64,000 bases of DNA, taken from NCBI GenBank assembly GCA_002238445.1, contig MPML01000003.1, forward strand, positions 186,001-250,000, in the 5' to 3' direction. A program made the position numbers and the translations under genes. This DNA comes from Caldilineaceae bacterium bin5 (GTDB lineage: Bacteria; Chloroflexota; Anaerolineae; Caldilineales; Caldilineaceae). The notes beneath the pieces are model-generated. The model ran no database searches and was not told the origin of the DNA. It saw only the letters and a program-made list of their open reading frames with translations. Of the stretch, positions 17,927-27,332 are shown piece by piece (the first letter of the stretch is position 1; each line of letters starts with the position of its first letter).

Positions 17927-18352
17927 ATGGATGCGCTTCTCTTCTGGACAGCGCTGTGGGTTGCGGGTGTCGGACTGTTTGTGTACTTGATGATCAAGTT
18001 GGTGCGTCGATTGGCAATTCGTTTCAGCCAGGGAGTTGAAGCCAACGTTCGAGCCGCAGAAACTATTGTCAATGATGAGCGCGTTCCTGAAGCCTGGGCG
18101 GCGCCGTACCGACAAAGAATCGAGACCCTTCGGCTGAACTTTGGAACTGAAGCCGAAATTGAACGGACTGGCCGACGCGGGCACAAGGATTGTTTGCACC
18201 GGTTGGACCAACTCACGCAGTATTTTGAAAAAAGCGACCTGGTTGACAGCGCCGAATCACGCCATGTCCTTCTCAAAGGATTGCAACGACAGCGCGCACG
18301 GTGGGTCGCCGGCGGATGGCAGTACGTGATCGAAAGCGATGATCATCGCTGA
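17927..18352 (+). CDS. Small membrane-anchored protein of unknown function
   Basis: 141 residues. One N-terminal transmembrane helix (about 5-25, FWTALWVAGVGLFVYLMI) is followed by a charged, mostly helical cytoplasmic part. I recognise no family. It starts 98 bp after the DppF gene on the same strand and may be co-transcribed. A hairpin at 18384-18405 lies just downstream. It is moderately likely to be a real gene, given its clean membrane topology. Confidence 0.55.
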   Translation: MDALLFWTALWVAGVGLFVYLMIKLVRRLAIRFSQGVEANVRAAETIVNDERVPEAWAAPYRQRIETLRLNFGTEAEIERTGRRGHKDCLHRLDQLTQYFEKSDLVDSAESRHVLLKGLQRQRARWVAGGWQYVIESDDHR

Positions 18353-18792
18353 CCCCTGACCCCTGACCCCGATTTATGGAGCGCATCAGACATCCTCGTC
18401 TGATGATGAACGCAGGCAGAAAGACGCCGCCGCCGCCAGATACGGATTCGCCTACAATACCCTCAAAGTATAAGGACATCCCCGGTTGGCACAGGGAGTA
18501 GATCGGTCGCCCCGACAGGAATGTCAGATGTGGTCGGAACCGCCCTGTCAAGGTCGATTTTTTGCGTTTGTTCCACTGCCGTCTCTCAGCTAAAATAGAG
18601 TGAATAATTGTCTTTTGGGAACTGTCCGACCTTCCTGAATTCCCATTTCACGCATGTTCCATACAACCATATATTCCATCGACAGTGCCGCAGTGTCAGC
18701 GAATCCAGCGCGTAGCGACCACCCATTCCGCGTCCCTTTCGAGTGGGGGCGCAATCGAACACATTCATTCAGGCCACAGGGAGGAACAGGAA
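18353..18792. other. Intergenic region between the two importer operons
   Basis: Holds three CTGACCC repeats (18353-18370), a hairpin CATCAGAC-N6-GTCTGATG (18384-18405) that could end operon 1, and a possible promoter TTCACG-N17-TATATT (18647-18675) for operon 2. I see no gene. Confidence 0.55.
18647..18675 (+). promoter_or_regulatory. Candidate promoter for the second importer operon
   Basis: -35-like TTCACG (18647-18652), a 17-bp spacer and a -10 TATATT (18670-18675), about 117 bp before the binding-protein start. The match is moderate (4/6 and 5/6). Confidence 0.4.
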
Positions 18793-20610
18793 ATGGAAAA
18801 GCGCAGGAAGTTCCGCGAGCATTTGAGAATCGTTGTGCTATTGGCTTTGGTGGCTCTCCTGGCAGTCGCCTGTGCTCAGGAAGCCGCGCCTGCCTCTGAA
18901 GAGATGTCCGAACCGGACGCAGATACAACCAGCGTCGAAGGCGTCAAAGATGTTCCCAGAGAGGGCACGTTGATCGTCGGCTGGTGGGGCAGCGATGAGT
19001 TTGAAGAGTCGGAAATCTACACGCCCTTTGCCATCGGCGGCGACTACCAGCGCGGCCTCAACGTCATCTATGAAGGCATGGCCTACTGGAACGCTTTCAG
19101 AGACGAGACGGTCATGTGGCAGGCCAAGAGCTTTGACTACAATGACGACTTCACCGAGTTGACCATCTCCCTGCGACCGGAGGTAATGTGGAGCGATGGC
19201 ACGCCCTTCACCGCACATGACGTGGTCTATACCATCAATCACCTGATCGAAATCGGCGGTGAGGTCCGCTTCGGCAACGAAGTCCAGCAGTACACCAAAG
19301 AGGCGGTCGCGGTGGACGACCACACCGTCCTCATCACCCTGAACTTCTCCTTCCCCCGCTACCACGACCGCTTCTTCGTCTGGAAGTGGGACTCGGGCGC
19401 CTTCCCCATCATGCCCAAGCATATCTTCGAAGGCCAGGACTGGGCCGCCTTCACCCACTACGACATCGAGAAGGGCTGGCCCGTCACAACCGGCCCCCTC
19501 AAGGTGGTCTATTCTTCGCCGCAGCAGAAGATGTTCGACCGCCGCGACGACTGGTGGGCGGTTGAGTCCGGCCTGACCGACGCACTAAACATGGAACGCG
19601 TCATGTTTGTCGTCGGCGGCACCGATCAGTCGCGCCTGATCGAGCTCGTTACCAGCAACCAGATTGATATCACCGAGCTGCAGGGCGCTTCGATTCGGCT
19701 GGCGGTGGAACGGAATGAGAAGGTCACCGCCCACTACGGTCGCCAGGCCCCCTACGGCTATGTGGACTGGTGGGCACAAGCCCTTTGGCTGAACAACGAG
19801 AAGCCCCCCTATGACAACGCTGACGTGCGCTGGGGGATCTCCTACCTGATCGACCGGCAGCAGATCGCGGACGTCGCCTACGAAGGCCTGACCAGCCCCA
19901 ACCCAATGCCCTACCCGCCGTATCCCGGCCTGGAACAGTACACCGATTCGATCTCCGACCTGCTTGAACAGTACGATACCAACGAATACAACCCCGATAA
20001 AGCCGCAGAGCATCTCGAGGCGGCCGGCTATAGCAAGAACGGCGACGGCATGTGGGCGGACGCCAATGGCGACACCATCAAGGTGCCGCTTGAGTCCTGG
20101 TTTGCCTGGAACGCGCCCGCCGAGGTTCTGGTCGAGCAGCTGAAACGCGGCGGGATCGATGCCGAACTGACAACCCCGCCGGACGCCTGGGACCGCTTCG
20201 TCTCCAAGACGCACACCGCCTTCCCCGCCGGCCATACCGGCAGCCTGAAGGAACCTTACGAGGCGTTGAACCTCTACACCTGCGGCAAAGAAGGCGGCCC
20301 GGCCTCCAACTGGGCCTCGAACCAGTCGCTCTGGTGCAACACCGATTTCGACGAAATCGTGCTGGCAATGTCACAGGTGCATCCAGATGATACCGAGACC
20401 ATGAAGACGCTCTTCCGCCAGGCGATGGAAATCTGGCTGCCCGAGTTGCCTTCGGTCATGCTGTTCAACTGGAAACACAACATGGCGATGAATCAGACCT
20501 ACTGGGAGAACTGGCCGACCGTTGACAGTAAGGACGGCGAGTATGTTAACGAAGCGCCCCAGTTGCTCGGCTTCCACCTTGTCCTGCTTCATCTTGAAGC
20601 GGCGCAATAG
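18793..20610 (+). CDS. ABC transporter substrate-binding lipoprotein (SBP family 5), second system
   Basis: Binding protein of importer 2, 605 residues. The lipoprotein signal is LLALVALLAVAC. Family 5 segments include ELTISLRPEVMWSDGTPF and NADVRWGISYLIDRQQI. The ATG at 18793 follows GGAGGAACAGG; an upstream in-frame extension to 18685 lacks signal-peptide character and was rejected. It is only distantly similar to the protein at 8130, so the two importers probably carry different ligands. Confidence 0.92.
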   Translation: MEKRRKFREHLRIVVLLALVALLAVACAQEAAPASEEMSEPDADTTSVEGVKDVPREGTLIVGWWGSDEFEESEIYTPFAIGGDYQRGLNVIYEGMAYWNAFRDETVMWQAKSFDYNDDFTELTISLRPEVMWSDGTPFTAHDVVYTINHLIEIGGEVRFGNEVQQYTKEAVAVDDHTVLITLNFSFPRYHDRFFVWKWDSGAFPIMPKHIFEGQDWAAFTHYDIEKGWPVTTGPLKVVYSSPQQKMFDRRDDWWAVESGLTDALNMERVMFVVGGTDQSRLIELVTSNQIDITELQGASIRLAVERNEKVTAHYGRQAPYGYVDWWAQALWLNNEKPPYDNADVRWGISYLIDRQQIADVAYEGLTSPNPMPYPPYPGLEQYTDSISDLLEQYDTNEYNPDKAAEHLEAAGYSKNGDGMWADANGDTIKVPLESWFAWNAPAEVLVEQLKRGGIDAELTTPPDAWDRFVSKTHTAFPAGHTGSLKEPYEALNLYTCGKEGGPASNWASNQSLWCNTDFDEIVLAMSQVHPDDTETMKTLFRQAMEIWLPELPSVMLFNWKHNMAMNQTYWENWPTVDSKDGEYVNEAPQLLGFHLVLLHLEAAQ

Positions 20611-20618
20611 TGCAAAGT

Positions 20619-20650
20619 GGCTAGCGGCGCCGCTAACGGCGCTGCTAGCC
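20619..20650 (+). promoter_or_regulatory. Intercistronic hairpin between binding protein and permease
   Basis: An imperfect 32-bp palindrome, GGCTAGCGGCGCC... to ...GGCGCTGCTAGCC, lies directly between the binding-protein stop and the permease start with no T-run. Such hairpins often stabilise the upstream mRNA so that binding protein exceeds the membrane subunits. Confidence 0.55.
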
Positions 20651-20685
20651 GCGAATCACCATCCACTAGACACTGGGGTTTGCCG

Positions 20686-21690
20686 ATGTGGGCCGCCGTC
20701 TATCTCCTTAAACGAATCGTCTTTTTCCTCCTGATTGTGTTGACAGCCGCGACAGTGAACTTCTTCCTGCCGCGGCTGTCCGGTCAGGATCCGATCCGCG
20801 AACGCATGATCAAACAGGTGCAGTCGGGCAGCGCCTGGGGAAAGGGCAAAGAGAAGATGGTCGAGGTCTACAACGCCAAGTTCGGCCTGGATAAGCCCCT
20901 CTGGCAGCAGTACCTCACCTATCTGGGCGATATGGCCCGCTTCGACCTGGGTCATTCGATCGCATTCTACCCCAAAACTGTCAAGGATATCCTGCGTGAG
21001 GCGCTGCTCTGGACAATCGGTCTCCTGACCATGACAACGCTGCTTTCCTTTGTATTCGGAACCCTCTTCGGCGCGCTCGTCGCCTGGACGCGCGCGCCTC
21101 TCTGGCTCCGCTCCCTGGCCCCGCCAATCATGACCATGGCCGCCATCCCCTACTATCTCTTAGGGCTGATCATGCTCTTCGTCTTTGCCTTTGAGTTGCG
21201 TTGGTTTCCCGGGCATGGCGGCTATCGCATCGGCACCATCCCCAACGTGAGTTGGCGTTTTTTCCTCGAAGCACTCGAGCATTCCATCCTGCCCGCGTTG
21301 TCTATCCTTCTGTCGAGCCTGGGCTTCTGGGCCATCGCCATGCGCGGCATGATGGTCACCGTTGAGGGCGAAGATTACATGACCCTGGCCGAAGCCAAAG
21401 GTATCAAGAGCAGCCGTCTCTTCCTCGACTACGGGCTGCGAAACGCGATTCTGCCCCAGATTACCTCGCTGGCTCTGGCCATGGGCTATGTCTTTTCCGG
21501 CGCGCTCCTGGTCGAGGTGGTGTTTGGCTTCCCCGGCATCGGCACCGTGCTCTTCAACTCGATCAAAGGCGTAGACTATCCCGTCATCCAAGGGATCGTA
21601 TTGACGATCATCCTCACCCTCGCCACCACCACTCTGATCCTGGACCTGACCTTGCCGATGCTGGATCCACGCATCAGAAGGCAGACTTAA
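20686..21690 (+). CDS. ABC transporter permease (DppB type), second system
   Basis: 334 residues starting MWAAVYLLKRIVFFLLIVL, the first transmembrane helix. The EAA loop is LAEAKGIKSSRLFLDYGLRN, and the C-terminal VVFGFPGIGTVLFNSIKG is typical of DppB. The frame is open from 20617, but the hairpin at 20619-20650 lies in that stretch and the helix starts at 20686. The ribosome site is weak. Its stop codon directly abuts the next start. Confidence 0.93.
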   Translation: MWAAVYLLKRIVFFLLIVLTAATVNFFLPRLSGQDPIRERMIKQVQSGSAWGKGKEKMVEVYNAKFGLDKPLWQQYLTYLGDMARFDLGHSIAFYPKTVKDILREALLWTIGLLTMTTLLSFVFGTLFGALVAWTRAPLWLRSLAPPIMTMAAIPYYLLGLIMLFVFAFELRWFPGHGGYRIGTIPNVSWRFFLEALEHSILPALSILLSSLGFWAIAMRGMMVTVEGEDYMTLAEAKGIKSSRLFLDYGLRNAILPQITSLALAMGYVFSGALLVEVVFGFPGIGTVLFNSIKGVDYPVIQGIVLTIILTLATTTLILDLTLPMLDPRIRRQT

Positions 21691-22590
21691 ATGACTGTGC
21701 GCTCAGATAGCAATCAGGAAGCGCGCCTGAACACGCCTTCGCCGTTCCGTGAGGGGCTGGGCTACCTGCGCCGCAACCCGCCCCTCGCTTTTGGGCTGAG
21801 TCTGATTCTGGTTCTTCTGCTCTTTTCTGTCGGCGGCCGGCTGCTTGTCAACATCGAAGACGCCTCGCCTCTTTCCACGCCCCCATACCAATCACCCTCC
21901 GCCGAATACCCGTTTGGTACCGATAAGGTGGGCCGGGATCTGCTGGCGGTCATGATCGTGGGCACGCCGCTCACGTTGCGGGTCGGTCTGCTTGCCGGCG
22001 TGTTGGGCGTGGCCTTCGCCTGCCTGCTCGCCTTCGCCGGCGCCTATTACGGCGGCATCATCGACGCTGTCATCCGCCTGGTCGTGGACGTAGGCCTGAC
22101 CATTCCCAGCATCCTGATTCTGATCCTGATCGCAATCGCCCTCAGAGGCGTAAACCCGACCGAGATGTCCCTGATTGTGGCCGCCACCGCCTGGCTGTGG
22201 CCCACCCGCACGATTCGCTCGCAGGTTCTCTCGCTCAAGGAGCGCGCCTACGTCGATGTGGCGCGCATGTCCGGCATGCGCGGCTACGAGATCATATTCC
22301 GCGAACTCATGCCCAACCTCATCCCCTTTATCGTCGCCAACCTCGTCAACACCACCGCTTCCGCCATCCTGGCCACAATCGGCATGGAAGCCCTCGGGCT
22401 CGGGCCGACCTCCCACCCGACCCTGGGCATGACGATCTACTGGGTCATCCTCCATGCCGGTGTGCTCGGAGGATACTGGTGGTGGTGGTCAGTGCCCGTG
22501 GTGATCATTGTCCTCATCTTTATCGCTCTCTACCTGACTTCCGTCGGCATGGATGAGTTGGCGAATCCCAGGTTGAGGAGAAGCGTATGA
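21691..22590 (+). CDS. ABC transporter permease (DppC type), second system
   Basis: 299 residues, of ordinary DppC length, unlike the enlarged subunit of importer 1. It has GTDKVGRDLLAV before the core and an EAA loop VARMSGMRGYEIIFRELMPN. Its start directly follows the TAA of the previous gene, and its end overlaps the next start by 4 bp (ATGA). Confidence 0.94.
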   Translation: MTVRSDSNQEARLNTPSPFREGLGYLRRNPPLAFGLSLILVLLLFSVGGRLLVNIEDASPLSTPPYQSPSAEYPFGTDKVGRDLLAVMIVGTPLTLRVGLLAGVLGVAFACLLAFAGAYYGGIIDAVIRLVVDVGLTIPSILILILIAIALRGVNPTEMSLIVAATAWLWPTRTIRSQVLSLKERAYVDVARMSGMRGYEIIFRELMPNLIPFIVANLVNTTASAILATIGMEALGLGPTSHPTLGMTIYWVILHAGVLGGYWWWWSVPVVIIVLIFIALYLTSVGMDELANPRLRRSV

Positions 22591-23675
22591 CGCCGCAACC
22601 TCGTCCAAATGGCGAAGCGGGAGCGCCTTCAGCTACGCTGCAAGTGCGCAACCTGCGGGTCTATTTTGATACGCCCGGCGGCGTGGTGCGGGCGGTCGAC
22701 GACGTCAGCTTCAGCCTGGAGGCGGGAGAGCGCTTCGGCCTGGTCGGAGAGTCCGGCTCGGGCAAGACCACGCTGGCGATGGCTCTGCTGCGCATGATAA
22801 AACCGCCCGGACACATCGAATCCGGTCAGATCTGGCTGGACGGACAGGACGTGTTGGCACTCTCCGGCGAAGAGATGCGGAAGATGCGTCTGGCAGGGAT
22901 CGCGCTGGTGGCGCAAGGATCCATGAACTCCCTCAATCCGGTGACCCGGATCAGGCGTCAACTGCTCGACGGCATGAAAGATCACGCCGCCGCCGGGTCC
23001 GGCGGGGCTGACAACGGCGCGAACGCGGCGAAGATGAGCCGGCGCGAGCAGGATGACTATGTGCATGATCTGCTGGCGCGGGTAGGGCTGGAGCCGCAGG
23101 TGGCCGGCATGTACCCGCACGAGTTGAGCGGCGGGATGAAGCAGCGGGTCTGTATCGCCATGGCCATCAGCCTGCGCCCCCAGGTGATCATCGCCGATGA
23201 GCCGACCAGCGCGCTCGACGTTGTGGTGCAGATGCAGGTTATGGAGACTTTGCGCCGCGTCCAGGAGGAGGTCGGGGCGGCCGTGATACTGGTCGGCCAT
23301 GATATGGGCATCATGGCCCAGTTTGTGGACCGGGTGGGGGTCATGTATGCCGGCAAACTGGTGGAGGTCTCGCCGGTGCGGGAGATTTTCAGCCGGCCTC
23401 TGCATCCCTACGCCCGTCTGCTCATCGAATGTTTGCCGTCTCTGGAAGAGAAGGACGATCTGGAAGGCATACCGGGGCTGCCGCCCTCACAGTTTGAGCG
23501 GCCAACGGGCTGTCTTTTTCATCCCAGATGTCCCCATGCCACCGCCGACTGCGCAACGCAGGAACAGATGCTGGATGAGGTGCAGCCGGACCGTTGGGTA
23601 GCCTGTCATCGCCTCGAACTGATTCACAATTTGCAACAAGAAACCAGTGTTCAAGAATCAGAAGCCGGCCACTGA
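22587..23675 (+). CDS. ABC transporter ATP-binding protein (DppD type), second system
   Basis: 362 residues. Walker A is GESGSGKTT, the signature LSGGMKQRVCIAMAI, Walker B VIIADEPTSALD, and the switch His is in VGHDMG. A Gly/Ala-rich insert near residues 130-150 separates the Q-loop region from the signature. The C-terminal oligopeptide-type domain includes FHPRCPHATADC. Confidence 0.94.
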   Translation: MTPQPRPNGEAGAPSATLQVRNLRVYFDTPGGVVRAVDDVSFSLEAGERFGLVGESGSGKTTLAMALLRMIKPPGHIESGQIWLDGQDVLALSGEEMRKMRLAGIALVAQGSMNSLNPVTRIRRQLLDGMKDHAAAGSGGADNGANAAKMSRREQDDYVHDLLARVGLEPQVAGMYPHELSGGMKQRVCIAMAISLRPQVIIADEPTSALDVVVQMQVMETLRRVQEEVGAAVILVGHDMGIMAQFVDRVGVMYAGKLVEVSPVREIFSRPLHPYARLLIECLPSLEEKDDLEGIPGLPPSQFERPTGCLFHPRCPHATADCATQEQMLDEVQPDRWVACHRLELIHNLQQETSVQESEAGH

Positions 23676-23693
23676 CAACGAGCCGCGAATCGC

Positions 23694-24731
23694 ATGAGCG
23701 CCTTGCTCGAAGTTAAACATATCACCAAGGTCTTCGGTGGCGGTCTGTTCAGCCGCAACCGCACTGTCGCGCTGCAAGACTTTTCACTAACCATCGCCAG
23801 CGAGCCGCCCACCATCACGGCTGTGGTCGGGGAAAGCGGCAGCGGCAAGACAACGCTCGCCCGCATGCTCCTGGGGCTGGAGACGCCAACCGAGGGGCAG
23901 GTACTCTATCAGGGAAAGGACCTGCAAGGGCTGTCCACCGCGGAATGGCATTCGTTCCGACGCGATGTGCAGGTTGTCTTTCAGGATCCGTTTGAGGTCT
24001 ACAACCCCTTCTACAAGATCGACCATGTTCTGAAGACCCCGATTGCCAAGTTCGGCCTGGCCAAATCGCAACAGGAGGTCAGGGCGCTGATCGAGGAGGC
24101 CCTGCAGTCGGTGGGGTTGCGCCCCGAAAATACCCTGGGACGGCGCCCCCACCAGCTGAGTGGTGGCCAAAGGCAGCGCATAATGGTGGCGCGCGCGCTG
24201 CTGATGCGCCCGCGCCTGATCGTGGCCGACGAACCGGTCTCCATGATCGACGCCTCGCTGCGAGCCACCATTCTGGGAAACCTGCGTCAGCTGAACGAAG
24301 AGTTCGGCATCTCCGTCATCTACATCACCCACGACCTCACCACCGCCTATCAGATCAGCGAAAACATTATTGTCATGTATTCCGGCTCCGTAGCCGAGGC
24401 CGGGGCCATTGACCTCGTGGTGAAGCAGCCGCAGCACCCATACACGCAGTTGCTGATCGGCTCCGTGCCCCAACCCGACCCGGACCGCCGCTGGAATACG
24501 GAAGCGACGGCTGCTTCGACGGCAGCAGCAGGCGCAAGCGATGGCTGCAAGTTCTTCGCCCGCTGTCCTCATGCCATGTCGAAATGCGCCGAAAGCACGC
24601 CGCCTCTGTTCCAGACGGACCCGCATCGTCTGGCCGCCTGCTATCTGCACGAGGAGTCTCCGTCGCTTCCAGCTGAAGAGATGGCCTCGGTGTTCGTCGG
24701 CCGCGGCGCAGATGCCAGCCCCCTCGCCTGA
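23694..24731 (+). CDS. ABC transporter ATP-binding protein (DppF type), second system
   Basis: 345 residues. Walker A is GESGSGKTT, the signature LSGGQRQRIMVARAL, Walker B LIVADEPVSMID, and the switch His is in ITHDLT. The C-terminal FFARCPHAMSKC segment is of the oligopeptide type. It is the last gene of importer 2 and converges with the minus-strand lipoprotein relic, whose end is 18 bp away. Confidence 0.94.
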   Translation: MSALLEVKHITKVFGGGLFSRNRTVALQDFSLTIASEPPTITAVVGESGSGKTTLARMLLGLETPTEGQVLYQGKDLQGLSTAEWHSFRRDVQVVFQDPFEVYNPFYKIDHVLKTPIAKFGLAKSQQEVRALIEEALQSVGLRPENTLGRRPHQLSGGQRQRIMVARALLMRPRLIVADEPVSMIDASLRATILGNLRQLNEEFGISVIYITHDLTTAYQISENIIVMYSGSVAEAGAIDLVVKQPQHPYTQLLIGSVPQPDPDRRWNTEATAASTAAAGASDGCKFFARCPHAMSKCAESTPPLFQTDPHRLAACYLHEESPSLPAEEMASVFVGRGADASPLA

Positions 24732-24749
24732 CGAGAGCGCCCTTCCCAA

Positions 24750-24986
24750 TCACGCCTGCTCGTACCAGCCCGACCCGAAATACAGCCCGCCATGGCGCAC
24801 GATCCATGCGTGCTTGCGCGTCACCTTGCCGGTATCCGGGTTATCGAAGACGTAGCCGGCCCATCTGTCCGCCCCAGTTGCGCCCAGAATGTCGTCGCTG
24901 AGGCGGTCCACTGCAGGCCGCGCCGCGTTCACCTTCACCGACCTCTCTGTTTCCTCACAATCAGGCAACCCGCTTGCCACAAGCAA
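24750..24986 (-). pseudogene. Decayed copy of the cache-domain lipoprotein family
   Basis: The last 45 or so residues (DDILGATGADRW..., then GLYFGSGWYEQA) match the C-terminal half of the five lipoproteins at 25997-29274, most closely the one at 27776. The signal peptide, lipobox and first half of the domain are missing. The only start in frame is a TTG without a clear ribosome site. It lies immediately downstream of the isomerase gene and looks like the truncated end of the tandem array. Confidence 0.65.
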
Positions 24987-24987
24987 A

Positions 24988-25935
24988 CTATTCCGGCATC
25001 GTCCGCAATATCAGCGGCTCAAGGAATTTCACACTCTTGATGATGCCTTCCGATGCGCTCATCACCGGGTCTTCGTGTTCGATGCTCAGCGCCCCGTCGT
25101 AGCCGGCCATGCGCAGCGCGCTGACGAAATCGCGCCACCACGCTTCCCCATGGCCGTAGCCCAGCGTGCGGTAAGCCCACGAGCGCTCGGCAACCAGGTC
25201 CATCGGCCGCATATCGAGGCCGCCGTTAAGAGCCATTTCAGAAGGGTTTATGCGCGTGTCCTTGGCGTGGACGTGGAAAATGAACCCCTCTCCCAGCGCG
25301 GGGATCACGATCAGCGGGTCCATGCCCTGGTAAAAGAAGTGGCTGGGATCGAGGTTGACGCCCACGCTCCGCCCCGCGACCGCGCGCAGGCGTAGCATGG
25401 TGCGGGTGTTATACGCCGACTGGCCAGGGTGTAGTTCGATCGCGACCCGGACGCCGTGATCGGCCGCGAACCGGCCGGCCTTTTCCCAGAAAGGGGCGAT
25501 TACTTCGTCCCACTGCCAGCGCTCCAGGTCAGCGTATTCCGGCTGTTGAGGATGGGTGGGCCAGTTCGGATAAGGTGTCCCACTCGGGTCTCCAGGGCAG
25601 CCGCTCATCGTCACGACGGTATCCAGGCCGAGTTTATTGGCCAGTTCTACTGTCTTAAAGAAGACATCCTGCGATGCTTGGCCGCGCGCCGGGTGCGGGT
25701 CGAGCAGGTTGCCATTACAGTTGAGAGCGCTCAGCATCAGGCCGCGACTTTCTATCGCCGACGCAAATACTGTGCGGGCCTCCTCGCTTTGCAGAAGTTC
25801 ATCCAGGTTGCAATGCAAAGCCGGCGAGAAATTGCCCGTTCCGATCTCCACAGCCTCGATCCCGTGCTCGACGACCCAATCAAGCGCCTCGGTGAAGGAA
25901 GTTGGCAGGCTATCTGTAAACAATCCGATCTTCAT
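24988..25935 (-). CDS. Sugar phosphate isomerase/epimerase (xylose isomerase-like TIM barrel)
   Basis: 315-residue AP-endonuclease-2-type TIM barrel that isomerises or epimerises a sugar or related keto compound using a divalent metal. Likely ligands are Glu in VAIELHPGQ, Asp in NLDPSHFFYQG, His in FHVHAKDT, and the terminal Glu in LSIEHEDP. AGGAGGATGTC precedes the ATG. It follows the lipoprotein array on the same strand and faces importer 2, so it may act on what that importer brings in (inference). Confidence 0.9.
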   Translation of the reverse strand: MKIGLFTDSLPTSFTEALDWVVEHGIEAVEIGTGNFSPALHCNLDELLQSEEARTVFASAIESRGLMLSALNCNGNLLDPHPARGQASQDVFFKTVELANKLGLDTVVTMSGCPGDPSGTPYPNWPTHPQQPEYADLERWQWDEVIAPFWEKAGRFAADHGVRVAIELHPGQSAYNTRTMLRLRAVAGRSVGVNLDPSHFFYQGMDPLIVIPALGEGFIFHVHAKDTRINPSEMALNGGLDMRPMDLVAERSWAYRTLGYGHGEAWWRDFVSALRMAGYDGALSIEHEDPVMSASEGIIKSVKFLEPLILRTMPE

Positions 25936-25996
25936 GACATCCTCCTGTCTGGTGGACCCAGGGAACCCTTCCTACTCCACGCCCCGCCCGGCCGCA

Positions 25997-26443
25997 CTAC
26001 TCCTCCTCGTACCAGCCCGACCCGAAGTACAGCCCTTCATGGCGCACCACCCATGCGTGCTTGAGCGTCTCCTCGTCCGTGTCCGGGTTGTAGAAGACGA
26101 AACTGAGCCATTTTCCCTTTTCAGTGGCGCTCAGTAAGTCATCGCCATAGAAGTAGCCGGTGACGTCAACGCGCAGCGCCGGGTCTCGCCCTATCAATTC
26201 GGGGCGGAAGTGCGCAATGGTTCGCCCATCTTCGCCGATTATAAAGACGTACCATTGCCCGTCCACGTTGTCGGGCGAACTGTAATGGTCGAGGGCTGCC
26301 TGGAGACCTTCACTGTTGTAGAGCCGGATTGCATCCTGCACGACCGCTTGGGTGTAGGCCGCCGGTTCGTTCTTGGTTGGGATGGCAACGCAACCAGCGA
26401 CGAGAAGCGCAAGCACGAGAAACAGGGGGGCAAATCGATTCAT
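25997..26443 (-). CDS. Cache-domain lipoprotein, array member A
   Basis: A 148-residue lipoprotein (LVLALLVAGC) whose mature part is a single cache-type domain: WYVFIIGEDG, GYFYGDDLLSATEKGKWLSF, then HAWVVRHEGLYFGSGWYE. Cache domains bind small ligands outside the membrane, but here no signalling domain is attached. I chose ATG 26443 rather than the frame opening at 26530 because GGAG lies 6 bp upstream and the lipobox fits. Of the five members, A has the most diverged C-terminal half. Confidence 0.82.
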   Translation of the reverse strand: MNRFAPLFLVLALLVAGCVAIPTKNEPAAYTQAVVQDAIRLYNSEGLQAALDHYSSPDNVDGQWYVFIIGEDGRTIAHFRPELIGRDPALRVDVTGYFYGDDLLSATEKGKWLSFVFYNPDTDEETLKHAWVVRHEGLYFGSGWYEEE

Positions 26444-26885
26444 GATTTTCTCCATTGCGTTAAAGGTAACTATGGTACATCTACCACAGCGTACCTTCCC
26501 GCATTCCTCCGCGCAAGAATTCCCTATCACGGTTCAGGGCAAGTGCATCTCACTGAGTCAACGCCTTGGGAGGCTGCCAGCACTGTATGGGCTGCCAGAT
26601 CCGTAAGGGCACCCACACGGGGTGCCCTTCGTAGACTTTCTGGCAAATCTTAGCTATTCAGGCATACGAAATCAGATGCGATTGCCCCCTGTCACGGTCG
26701 ATTGGCTATCGTATCTCTGCCCATCAGTTGCAACGCGTCCATCGGGTGACTTTGTACCGTCTTCCCCAATGCCGCTGTTCAGCACGCCCTCAGCATGAGA
26801 GATGGCGCGCAGCGGGGAAACGCGTAGCGTAAAGCAGACAAAGCCGCACAGAGAGCGCTTCTCAATCCGCGTCCCTTCCGGCGAA
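26444..26885. repeat. Intergenic segment of the 890-bp duplication (copy 1)
   Basis: Almost identical to 27333-27775. It contains a hairpin AAGGGCACCC-N5-GGGTGCCCTT (26605-26629) of the GTAGGGGCACCC group. On the minus strand a short stretch reads SPDGRVATDGQ, which recurs in weaker form near 29815-29880. I see no gene. Confidence 0.85.
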
Positions 26886-27332
26886 CTACTCCTTCTCATA
26901 CCAGCCCGACCCGAACAACAGCCCGTCGTGCCGCACCATCCACGTGTGTTTAAGCGTCTCCTCCCCCGTGTCCGGGTTCGTGAAAACGTAGCTGACCCAC
27001 TTCCCTGCCTCCGTCGCGCTCACCATCTCGTCCCCATAAAAGTAGCCGGTCGAATCCACGCGCAGAGCGGGGTCCCTCCCTAGAATGTCAGGGTTGTGGT
27101 GGGCGATTGAGTAACCATCTTCGCCGATTATAAAGATGTACCATTGCCCGTCCACGTTGTCGGGTGAATTGTAGTGATCGATGGCTGCTTGGCGGCCTTC
27201 ACTGTTGTAAAGTCGGATGGCATCCTGCACGACCGCTTGGGTGTAGGCTGCCGGATCGTTCTTGGTTGGGATGGCAACGCAACCAGCGACGAGAAGCGCG
27301 AGCACGAGAAACAGGGGGGCAAATCGATTCAT
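26886..27332 (-). CDS. Cache-domain lipoprotein, array member B
   Basis: 148 residues. The signal peptide and upstream region match member A almost exactly, while the C-terminal half (GYFYGDEM..., KHTWMVRHDGLLFGSGWYE) is nearly the same as member E. This mosaic suggests recombination between paralogues. The start at 27332 is set by the GGAG six bases upstream. Ligand unknown. Confidence 0.82.
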   Translation of the reverse strand: MNRFAPLFLVLALLVAGCVAIPTKNDPAAYTQAVVQDAIRLYNSEGRQAAIDHYNSPDNVDGQWYIFIIGEDGYSIAHHNPDILGRDPALRVDSTGYFYGDEMVSATEAGKWVSYVFTNPDTGEETLKHTWMVRHDGLLFGSGWYEKE

